Below, piece after piece: positions 8,840 to 15,726 of a DNA stretch of 17,752 nt (position 1 is its first letter; each line of letters starts with the position of its first letter). The stretch is from the NCBI GenBank assembly GCA_001247695.2, contig LGRX02015883.1, positions 24,022 through 41,773 on the forward strand, written 5' to 3'. Source of the DNA: Cymbomonas tetramitiformis (taxonomy: Eukaryota; Chlorophyta; Pyramimonadophyceae; Pyramimonadales; Pyramimonadaceae). The notes under the pieces are model-generated. The model saw nothing but the letters and a program-made list of their open reading frames with translations. It was not told the origin of the DNA and searched no databases. Both the position numbers and the translations under genes were made by a program.

Positions 8840-9290
8840 TAACCATGGACCAACGGGTCCCATCCATCGACCGTAAGCCACTGGGATGCATGCCAGCAGG
8901 GTTCGCTTACTCCGTAACCCAGGGACCAACAATTGTTGGGCGATGATCGGTCACACCGTATTATCTTTCCATGCTGCTTTACATCTGGGTTGGGAATATG
9001 TATGATTTTGTGGTATCTTGTCACGGCCCCGCCCTGCTCTTGAATTGCTTCTCACATCCACTGGGATGGTGGTGGGCTGGCTTTTGTTGGCTGATCTCAT
9101 GCCATTCAGTGTGTGAATGGGTTCGTTTTGCACTTGGCTTGGGATGTGTCAGAAGCAAATTGCATCTTGCCACGGCTCCGCCCTGTTCCTGAATGCTGCT
9201 CACTCCACTGGGATGATGGTGCGCTGGCCTTTGTCGGCGGATCTCGTGTTGTTCAGTGTGTGAATAGGTTGCATCCATTCGGGGGGTACC
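8840..9290. repeat. Composite dispersed repeat, copy 2
   Basis: ACCAACGGGTCCCATCCATC near 8850 leads into block B, CATGCCAGCAGGGTTCGCTT at 8889. GGTATCTTGTCACGGCCCCG follows at about 9012. Block A then occurs twice in tandem (about 9041-9125 and 9188-9268), each with CTGGGATGRTGG and a TTGTYGGCKGATCTC stretch. It matches copy 1 block for block. Confidence 0.65.
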
Positions 9291-9642
9291 AGATTAGTGT
9301 GGGACTTGCTCTCCCTTCTATCCAGGGTACCTCATGGCTGTTTCACCTGCTGGGGGATTGGTGATCATTGGCGTCGATACGACGTACTAGCGCCTCATTG
9401 TGAACGGGGATGGCCATGGGATGGATGTGGGCGCTGGGGTGTGGCTGTCGCTGTGATAGCTTTCTAGCGGGTGCTGGCTCTTGAGGAATAAGGCAAACTA
9501 GTCTGCTTTCGTTGCAAGGAGAGGCAGGGTGGGGTGAACGCTTCGCTCTGCATCCTCCCTCGATCTCTGCGGGGAGCGCCTCAGTGCCCGCTTCTGGTTT
9601 TTGCGTTCATGCATCTTCCATTGTCAGACCATTGGTTTGCAT

Positions 9643-9880
9643 TCATCAACCAACAGGTTCCATCCATTCATCGATTGTGAAGCTGCCAGGGGCGCATGCC
9701 AGCGGGATTCGCTTACTCCGATATCCGGGATTCAGCACGCATTTAGTTGGGTACAGTTCGTTGTGCAATCTCGTGTGTTCGGCAGTGATTCGTACATCCA
9801 TCCATCTATCCATCCATCGATGCCGCTTTGCATTTTGGTTTAGGTGTGTTTCGTTGGTATCTTGGCATTTTTGTAACACC
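9643..9880. repeat. Composite dispersed repeat, copy 3 (partial)
   Basis: ACCAACAGGTTCCATCCATT leads to CATGCCAGCGGGATTCGCTT near 9698, then TGGTATCTTGGCATTTTTGT at about 9855. It aligns with block B of copy 2 and lacks block A. Confidence 0.6.
9795..9818. repeat. CATC microsatellite
   Basis: Six CATC or CTATC-like tetranucleotides in a row lie inside composite repeat copy 3, so the array arose after that copy diverged. Confidence 0.8.
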
Positions 9881-10751
9881 TTCCGAAATCTCAGCTATCC
9901 GTAGCAACTGCATTACATTCACGCTGCTGGTCGTGTTCGTCGACTGAGCAACTTAAACATCCAAGATCTATGCAGAAAGTAGAGCACCACCCGCGGCTCT
10001 CTCGTGTTGATCCCAGATCCATATATGAGGCTGGGATGTACTCTGCGTGTTGGATCCCGTAGCATCCGTGCAAAATAAACACAATATGCAGCCAGTCGCC
10101 GAGTGAATTCACCTCCCAGCGCAAAGCAGTGTCAAGTGCCACAAGGAATGGCAATGTGCAAAAAACTCGCACACCGTAGTTATCACTGTAGGAGTATGGA
10201 ATCGAAGTACCTACACTGATATCGCAAAACTACTTGAGAAGACGAACATCGGCTATACAGGATGCCCTATGATAGCATGGCCATCTAAGAGCGATAAGTA
10301 ATAGGGCGTTGCTGAATTTTAAGCCCCGGAAATTCTTTGGGTGTGGGGGGCTTTAGGGTTTTACGCGTCTGGAAGGTCGGTTGGGGGGGCTTTGGGCTGT
10401 GGGCTTTTTCATCTTTTCACCTTTTTGTTAAAGGGTCTTTTTGGGGGCATTTTCAAGGTGGGGAGCGGGGGAGGCTTTCGGACTTCAGCCCCAGAGGGAT
10501 ACGTACGAGATAACTTTCTGGACACATATGCATATTCTACTAATTTTTCGGCGGGTTAACAATACTTAAGAGCGATGTTTGACTGCTCTAGTCTCCTTGA
10601 TAATTTGACATATCCGACAGAACCCGTGTTAGACAATGCTTACATTAGTTAGTTTTATGTATCGAAACCCTGACACAGGTCGCTTGAACGGTTATACTGT
10701 TCGCAAATGGTGGCACAAGTTATAGCGGGTGGGGCTGAAAATTACGGGGGG
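9881..10751. other. Intergenic, with a G-quadruplex-type run at 10383-10403
   Basis: No gene was recognised. The base composition shifts towards AT after about 10.1 kb. At 10340-10480 the + strand is G/T rich; 10383-10403 holds four G-tracts with loops of 1, 4 and 4 bases if the G7 run is split. Confidence 0.45.
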
Positions 10752-11115
10752 TTAAGAAACACCTATTTGCGTATACTGTTGGTCCGTGTAGGGCAGGCGA
10801 TGGCACCACCGTACCATGTGAGTGTTTCCTAAGGAAGTTCGGTGTGTAATGACCTTAAGTTTTGGCCCGTAGCGCTCCCCGACCACAACGGACCATCCCC
10901 ATGCCATATTTCCAAAAGGAAAACAGAAAAAAAACATTTGCATTTTCATTGTTTTCCCACACTTGAGCACCATTTTCGATAATTTTTTGTTGGCGGTGGA
11001 TATATTGGTCAATTACCGGTGCATCTGCGCTTATATCGACGCTGCGTAATTCATTTCGAGAGAGTATCCAGTGCATAATTATGCACGCTGTTGAACATGA
11101 TTTAGTCGGGTACAT
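10752..11115 (-). pseudogene. Unknown small gene with a one-base frameshift in an A8/T8 run
   Basis: An ATG at 11115 opens a frame reading RNELRSVDISADAPVIDQYI and then HRQQKIIENGAQVWENNENA, a plausible mixed helical protein. It loses sense at a run of eight A on the + strand near 10927-10934. Dropping one base there passes into the other frame, which reads FPFGNMAWGWSVVVGERYG, KLKVITHRTSLGNTHMVRW and stops at 10752. The two halves read best as one protein of about 120 residues. No family was recognised. The shift in a homopolymer could be an assembly error, a real mutation or slippage. Confidence 0.4.
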
Positions 11116-11353
11116 TGCACGTTTTATGCAAGCTCTAAGCCCTACTTAAAACCGTCTCCGGCAAACGGCCGATATATACGCATAGTATGGATATATATGA
11201 TGGCGTAAGAGTGCGGTGTGGCGAATAGTGTATCAATATTGGTCTTGGAATAATGTATATCACATATTGGCTGTGATATCAATGCTTTGTCTACCGCTCG
11301 AAGAAGGTACATTCATTAGGTATTGCTAACCCGCGCCGTAACAAGGCCGTACG

Positions 11354-11367
11354 GCGGGTTAACCCGC
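11354..11367. other. 14-bp perfect palindrome at the end of a degraded gene
   Basis: GCGGGTTAACCCGC is fully self-complementary and overlaps the TAA stop (11359-11361) of the - strand remnant. TAACCCGCGCC occurs twice, 34 bp apart (about 11326 and 11360). Confidence 0.6.
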
Positions 11368-11815
11368 GCCATTCGCAGAATAGACACATATGCGGCGTAC
11401 GTGTTCAACATCTTTGATGGACAACACCATGTCGAGGCCACCAGGTTTGCCAATTTGATTTGCAGCCGCAGTCAGAGATGCATCGCATGTTTCGCCACAA
11501 ACGATAGGTATATGGAGGTCGATGCCAAAGGCGACCTTAGTGTACTTGATCAAAGCCTGCTGCTAAAATAGGAGAAGATGGACTCGCTCTTGGCAATCGC
11601 GTACAGGTACAAGTAGAATGATTGACGCGGAAAACTTCTCGTGTCGGTGATAATCTTTCAGAGGTGAGGCTTCTCAAAGGTGCCGCCATCGGTGCCGAAG
11701 TCAATGAGGATGTACTCGTTATGTTTCTTCCCAAACGAAGCATCGGCCTTGATAGTGACTATGTTACGAGGAGCGTGTGAAGAGTGCGCTCTTCGGATGT
11801 TCCCCCAATATCAAG
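11359..11815 (-). pseudogene. Unknown degraded gene (one in-frame TGA, one frameshift)
   Basis: From about 11815 one frame reads NIVTIKADASFGKKHNEYIL and IDFGTDGGTFEKPHL, meets TGA near 11660, then goes on in the same frame with SFYLYLYAIAKSESIFSYFS. Near the AGCAGCAGG stretch at about 11565 the sense passes to a second frame, which reads ALIKYTKVAFGIDLHIPIVC, GETCDASLTAAANQIGKPGG and VLSIKDVEHVRRICVYSANG before TAA at 11359-11361. The pieces have balanced protein-like composition and occur in order, so a single gene of at least 150 codons is likely. No family was recognised. Confidence 0.45.
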
Positions 11816-11988
11816 TTGATTATTGCATTCGCTAGACCATACTTGTTCGGGGTGTGAACTAAACAAGCTCACTCCGGTGTAAGTAGACACTCACAGGAAA
11901 TGCTTTAGTAGCATTCGGTTGGGAAGCACATCACAAGTTTTAACATCGGATATGGATCTTTTAATTACACTTTTGGCCAAGTTACTTA

Positions 11989-12008
11989 GCAGCCACAGAG
12001 GTGGCTGC
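11989..12008. other. Short perfect hairpin (8-bp stem, 4-nt loop)
   Basis: GCAGCCAC and GTGGCTGC flank AGAG. It stands alone, without a nearby supported gene. Confidence 0.5.
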
Positions 12009-12149
12009 AATGTACGACAATTTTAAACTCAACCCCGAGAGCTTGCACAGCTCTCTACTTAAGGTAACTCGTCCTTACCATGCCACTTCATGTGTTCAGT
12101 CATTTGCTGACTGCAACAACCAATCAGCTGGGATCTGTCATCAGTACTT

Positions 12150-12420
12150 AAATGTTTCTGACTGTCACCTCCCAAGTCTCTCATTTGAATACTCACAGAT
12201 CTGCTGATGTGACTGTATAACTGAGGTCCTCCTCGATTCCCTCCAGTTATGTTCGACTGATCGAATCCTATTATTCAAATGTCACATTTGAGTCAGTCAC
12301 TTCTGTCGGTCACCTTTGTCAATTCTGCCAGTCACCTCTTCATGCTGGTCATGCTGGTGACTGTCATCATTTCCGGTTGGTGACTGTCATCGTTTCTGTC
12401 ACTCGTCACTCTGACACGTC
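12150..12420. repeat. GTCAC/GTGAC-rich tract
   Basis: About eleven GTCAC or GTGAC pentamers occur within 270 bp, many inside CAGTCACYT or GGTGACTGTCATC contexts. GGTGACTGTCATC itself is present twice, near 12355 and 12378. It looks like a degenerate short-unit repeat. A cluster of protein-binding sites is the alternative. Confidence 0.5.
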
Positions 12421-12509
12421 TGTCTCTCGTACTGACTCGTGATGTACCCTAGTACAACTCTCTCCCCCTTTTAGGCGCGCCTACGTCCTCGCTAGGCTGC
12501 CCTGCCCTT

Positions 12510-12902
12510 ATGTACATTGTTTGGAGGTTGGCATGCACGCTTATGACAAGGATTGAGCTGTTAAGCTCTGCGGTTCTCGGCTCCGTGCCCCCCAGTCCTC
12601 GGGTCTGGGTCCCCTTCTGCTTGCTAGGTTTTCCCAAAGGCCCTCACCGTCTCACGCTGCCAACGCTCAGACAGATTGGTACGATGGTAATTCCCCAGCT
12701 TGCAGGTCTTCTGCAATCTCTGCACCCCGAAGCTAGCATGCCTCGGTATCTTGCGGCTCCGTCGCGTACGGGTAGTATTCTCAGAAGTCCTCCAGTGACC
12801 AAGTCGTGGTCACAAGCCAATCAGAAACATGAGTTTGGCAGAAACGCGCTGGTCGTCTGCAAAGGGGACAAGAGCTGGCAATACAAAGATCTAGCCAAGT
12901 GA
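12510..12902 (+). CDS. Hypothetical reading frame, weak
   Basis: This 130-codon ATG frame ends with TGA at 12900-12902. Residues 1-50 are hydrophobic and mixed; the C-terminal third (KSWSQANQKHEFGRNALVVC, then GDKSWQYKDLAK) is polar and more protein-like. No domain, signal or supporting context was recognised, and the stretch could be non-coding. Confidence 0.15.
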   Translation: MYIVWRLACTLMTRIELLSSAVLGSVPPSPRVWVPFCLLGFPKGPHRLTLPTLRQIGTMVIPQLAGLLQSLHPEASMPRYLAAPSRTGSILRSPPVTKSWSQANQKHEFGRNALVVCKGDKSWQYKDLAK

Positions 12903-12982
12903 GGATACAATGCCAATGACATAATTATACCTTGCCCTGCCCAGCACCGACATGAAAAGAGAGTGGACACACAATTTTGCCA

Positions 12983-14333
12983 TTACGGCACGGTTGCAGC
13001 ACAGAAGAGGCAGTATGAAACGTCTGCAGGGTCTCGTCGGTGCGTCTCCAAAGGTACAAAGAACTCGTTGATGTTGGGTTGGCGTGTTCTTTGCGTTGTG
13101 GGCCGCTGAAGCAGAGAACTTGCGCTGTGGGCTACTGCTGGGCCACCAGTCTTCGCGCTGGGCTGTACGTGCTGGACTGCTTGCAGAGCAGCACTCGCGC
13201 CTGCGTCGTGGGCTGCTGAGACATCAGACATCGCGCTGGGGTGCACGTACTGGGCTTCCTACGGAGCAGCACTTGCACCTGCGTCCTGGGCTGCTAAGCC
13301 ATCAACCATTGCGTCGAGCTGCTCGTGCTGAGCTGTCTGCGGAGCGCCGATGCTCAAGTAGCTCGCTGCCGTGGGCGGCCGCAGCTCGGCGCCGCTGCTC
13401 GGGTAGCTCGCTGCCGTGGGCGGCCGCAGCTCAGCGCCGCCGCTGGGGCAGCTCGCTGCCGTGGGCGGTCGCAGCTCAGCGCCGCTGTTGGGGCAGCTCG
13501 CCGTCGTGGGCAGCCACAGCAAAATTGGCTCCGTGTCCATCGGGTACCATTTGCCATTCGGGTAAAGGAGGTCCTCGTACGTCCACCCAAAAGCCGCATC
13601 CATCGCGCAGCCGCTGGGCGCCGCGCCAGGATGCACATGCTGCGCCTCGGGTGTGCAGCTGCTGGGTGCGGTGCCAGGCTGCGGAGACTGCGTTTTGGAC
13701 ATGCAGCCGCTGGGCGCTGCGCCAGGATGCACATGCTGCGCCTCGGGCGTGCTGCTGCTGGGTACCGTGCCAGGCTGCGGAGACTGTGTTTTGGACATGC
13801 AGCCGCTGGACGCCGTGCCAGGATGCACATGCTGCGCCTCGGGCGTATACTCACTTCTCATTCTTGACAAAATCTTGACTTTGTCATCTAGTCCTTCGCG
13901 CTTCATATTCTCTTCAGCGAGTTTAGCAACTTCTTCACTACCCGTAATAGCTGTCTCAATTTGCTGTTTTAGCCCTCTTTCTTTTGTGCACGGTGTTTGT
14001 AGCAATGCCAGCATATTGGGTAACCAAGTTTATCAGCTCTTTAACTTGTTGATTCCCTACGGTCACACGAATACGACGGACGGGAGACTCGGTAGCGAGC
14101 GCATCGCTAGCTCCCGGAATGCCTGCACTTGTACCACCGGCAGAGACGTCGTGAGCATCGCTAGCCGGAACAGCCTGGGCAGCAGCCGGAGCAGCCTGGG
14201 CATCAGGCATCCAAGCAGGAATAGCTTCAGCAGCATTCCCCTGCCCACCTGAGGAATGCATCGGTACCCGATTAGGTCTAAGTGATTGTCCAGATGTTGA
14301 TTTGACTTTCGCGGTTTGTTTCGTACGAGCCAT
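12983..14333 (-). CDS. Histone H3-tail-mimic protein with Ala/Pro-rich repeats and a PIP box; one frameshift and one in-frame TAG
   Basis: The ATG at 14331-14333 opens MARTKQTAKVKSTSGQ. Canonical H3 begins MARTKQTARKSTGG, so the first eight residues are identical and KST-x-G follows after a one-residue insertion. An Ala-rich linker leads to a helical stretch, VRRIRVTVGNQQVKELINLV. This frame stops at 13956. Sense continues in the +1 frame (open from 14038) with QQIETAITGSEEVAKLAEEN. Then come 32-residue repeats (13846-13607), an isolated GWTYEDLLYPNGKWYP, four 15-residue repeats (13507-13328) and two 26-residue repeats. TAG at 13259-13261 interrupts the first 26-residue unit. The same frame runs on to QPNINEFF (13058-13081) and ends at TAA 12983. 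No histone fold is present. Chromatin and PCNA binding are inferred from motifs. It may be a pseudogene, or recoded, or contain sequence errors. Confidence 0.65.
13154..13309 (-). repeat. 78-bp coding tandem repeat, two copies, one with TAG in place of a Gln codon
   Basis: Two 26-residue units, with shared core DAGASAA and ending HPSA or QPSA, lie end to end. Position 17 is TAG in the first-read unit (13309-13232) and CAA (Gln) in the second (13231-13154). Confidence 0.85.
13328..13507 (-). repeat. 45-bp coding tandem repeat, four copies
   Basis: There are four units of 15 residues with core TAASYPSSGAELRPP. The last, at lower coordinates, is divergent. The + strand of the same DNA gives an Ala/Arg/Trp-rich antisense frame. 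Confidence 0.9.
13607..13846 (-). repeat. 96-bp coding tandem repeat, 2.5 copies
   Basis: In the H3-mimic gene, two full 32-residue units and one half unit begin TPEAQHVHPG and contain SGCMSKTQSPQPG. The DNA units are nearly identical, which points to recent expansion or homogenisation. Confidence 0.9.
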
Positions 14334-14368
14334 GAAATTATGAAGTTTTCGGGGGTGGGAAAGAATAC

Positions 14369-14473
14369 TTATAGGAACAACATAACCGTACCTGATACGC
14401 TTACCGCTTCCATGGTTTCCGCCAGCTTGGCCGTTGGTTTCTTTTTACGCGTTGACCTACTGGTAGAGGACAT
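14369..14473 (-). CDS. Small basic peptide frame upstream of the H3-mimic gene
   Basis: A 34-codon ATG frame starts MSSTSRSTRKKKPTAKLAE, a Lys/Arg/Ser/Thr-rich stretch like a histone-type tail, and ends in TAA at 14369. A TATA-like CTATATAG lies about 25 bp before its ATG on the same strand. It could be an upstream peptide of the H3-mimic transcript, a separate small gene, or chance. A GTAAGC donor inside it has no acceptor that would keep the H3-mimic frame open. Confidence 0.3.
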   Translation of the reverse strand: MSSTSRSTRKKKPTAKLAETMEAVSVSGTVMLFL

Positions 14474-14582
14474 GTTTAATAAACTCTACAGGCTATATAG
14501 AAGTGATTAACGCGTACGCCGTACACCGAACTAGCATGCAAGATAGGTATGAGAATGCGACAACGTGTTGCGTGCAAGCTAC

Positions 14583-14618
14583 ACGGTTCTGACAATCGTA
14601 CACGATTGTCAGAACCGT
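14583..14618. other. Palindrome, copy 1 (17-bp arms, 2-nt centre)
   Basis: The left arm ACGGTTCTGACAATCGT and its exact reverse complement are separated by AC. It lies in the spacer downstream of the SWIM gene and upstream of the H3-mimic gene. A transcript-end hairpin, a protein-binding site or a replication feature are all possible. Confidence 0.9.
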
Positions 14619-14801
14619 TGGGGGCCAAATTTACACACATCTGCTATATTCATGTACACAGTGTAATTTCAGGTTGCGTATGGATGTCAGACTTATAATA
14701 AACTCTACAGGCTATATAGAAGTGATTAACGCGTACGCCGTACACCGAGCTAGCATGCAAGATAGGTATGAGAATGCGACAACGTGTTGCGTGCAAGCTG
14801 C

Positions 14802-14837
14802 ACGGTTCTGACAATCGTACACGATTGTCAGAACCGT
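14802..14837. other. Palindrome, copy 2 (17-bp arms, 2-nt centre)
   Basis: It has the same 36 nt as copy 1, 219 bp away. Both bases flanking it differ from copy 1, but no base inside either arm differs. Confidence 0.9.
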
Positions 14838-15005
14838 CGGGGACCAAATTTACACACATCTGCTATATTCATGTACACAGTGTAATTTCAGGTTGCGTAT
14901 GCATGTCAGACTTCCAGATACATAATACAAATAAGAATTACAAATTGATTGCATCTCCCAGTGTTCATGCCATAACATGTTTACGTTCGTATTCTAGCTA
15001 GGCAA

Positions 15006-15383
15006 CTAGAGATCGAAGTTGTCCGGAATTCCAGGATTATAAGACAGTATTTTGCGAACTTCTGAGGATAGCAGAGATGGCTCGTGAAGGTATCCCACAC
15101 TCGTAATGATCGGAATTTCGAATATCTCGGAGTACAGCCAAAGGAAATGCTTGCAGGGAGCAGGTCGGGTCCTCGCCATATCTCGAAAACACGGACACGA
15201 ACAACGATATTCTCGTCCAAACTCCAAGAGGTATTCACGGCCATCGGAATCGGGGTGACAAACTCGGAAGTTATACACGGTTGCACCACCAGGAACACAT
15301 TTCCGGATTTGAGTCAGTGCAAGCTTATCGGTCTTAACCATGCCGTGGAGCGCCTTATAGAAATTCTCTATCTTCTTCGTCAT
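15006..15383 (-). CDS. SWIM zinc-finger protein, probably 5'-truncated
   Basis: The C-terminal half contains GREYRCSCPCFRDMARTRPA followed by PCKHFLWLY. This fits the SWIM signature C-x-C-x(n)-C-x-H, with CSC and CKH 13 residues apart, a zinc-binding module of DNA- or protein-binding proteins and of many MULE-type transposases. The first ATG outside repeat DNA is at 15381-15383 (MTKKIENFYKALHGM), giving 126 residues. The frame is also open upstream to 15428, but that part lies in the GC-rich repeat that begins at 15411. The repeat may thus have cut off a longer N-terminus. The TAG stop is at 15006-15008. No transposase core is visible. Its partner on the other side of the repeat is transcribed divergently. 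Confidence 0.7.
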   Translation of the reverse strand: MTKKIENFYKALHGMVKTDKLALTQIRKCVPGGATVYNFRVCHPDSDGREYLLEFGREYRCSCPCFRDMARTRPAPCKHFLWLYSEIFEIPIITSVGYLHEPSLLSSEVRKILSYNPGIPDNFDL

Positions 15384-15410
15384 GAAACCCTTGCCACTCG
15401 CTTTCACCTT

Positions 15411-15713
15411 AGCTCCGGGCGAGTGCACCCGTCTCGACGGGACGCATCGTCACGCGCGTGCAAGGAGGCCCACCCTTGCATGCGTGTCGCCACGAGGTGA
15501 GCACACCGAGGTGCTCACCCGCGCCCTCCCCTTAGGGCCACCGAGAGTGAAGCGTCCGGGGGCGGACCGCTTTTCTGTTGGGGGGGAGAGAGCGCGCCGC
15601 GAGTGGCAGATGGCAGCCACCACGAGCGCGCCAGGCGCACCGCCATGAGGCAGCAGCTCTCGCTGCGCTGTCTCGGGCTGCGTGACGCGCCGCTGCCCCG
15701 CCAGGCAGACCAT
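15411..15713. repeat. Truncated copy of the GC-rich dispersed repeat
   Basis: The segment from AGCTCCGGGCGAGTGCACCC to CGCTGCCCCGCCAGGCA matches 17124-17427 almost base for base. Only about 300 bp of the roughly 485-bp unit are present. It separates the divergent SWIM gene and the unknown + strand gene, and is far more GC-rich than both. Confidence 0.9.
15496..15519. other. Hairpin inside the GC-rich repeat (9-bp stem, 6-nt loop)
   Basis: GGTGAGCAC and GTGCTCACC flank ACCGAG. It is intact again at 17209-17232. In the third copy one base differs, so that GGTGAGCTCACC becomes a palindrome of its own. Confidence 0.7.
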
Positions 15714-15726
15714 ATACCATATTAAA

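Larger units (their letters stand above)
14477..14913. repeat. 219-bp tandem duplication between two - strand genes
   Basis: 14477-14695 and 14696-14913 are about 98 percent identical, with roughly five substitutions seen by eye. Each copy carries a TATA-like CTATATAG (reverse strand) and a 36-nt palindrome. The duplication fills most of the gap between the SWIM gene's stop and the next gene's start. Confidence 0.95.

Noticed and set aside
10316..10755. Possible terminal inverted repeats (AAGCCCCGG / CGGGGGGTTAA) of a 430-bp MITE
   Set aside because: Only about 60 percent of positions match over 26 bp and no target-site duplication was found.
13084..13878. Long uninterrupted + strand frame of 264 codons
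   Set aside because: It is antisense to the ordered repeats of the - strand gene, is Trp/Arg/Leu/Cys-rich as antisense of Ala/Pro repeats usually is, and starts only with GTG. The - strand reading has the H3-like start and the PIP box at its ends.
14286..14333. Full histone H3 gene
   Set aside because: Only the first 15 or so residues resemble H3. There is no H3 alphaN or histone-fold sequence downstream.
14278..14420. Intron from the GTAAGC in the small basic frame to CACTTAG in the H3-mimic gene
   Set aside because: The splice would give an immediate stop (ACC TAA) in the joined frame.
15006..15428. SWIM gene as a MULE transposase
   Set aside because: SWIM occurs in MULE proteins, but no DDE catalytic region is visible and the N-terminus is lost in the repeat, so the class stays open.
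15084..15500. + strand frame opposite the SWIM gene
   Set aside because: It is a shadow of the - strand gene, which carries a clear zinc-binding signature.
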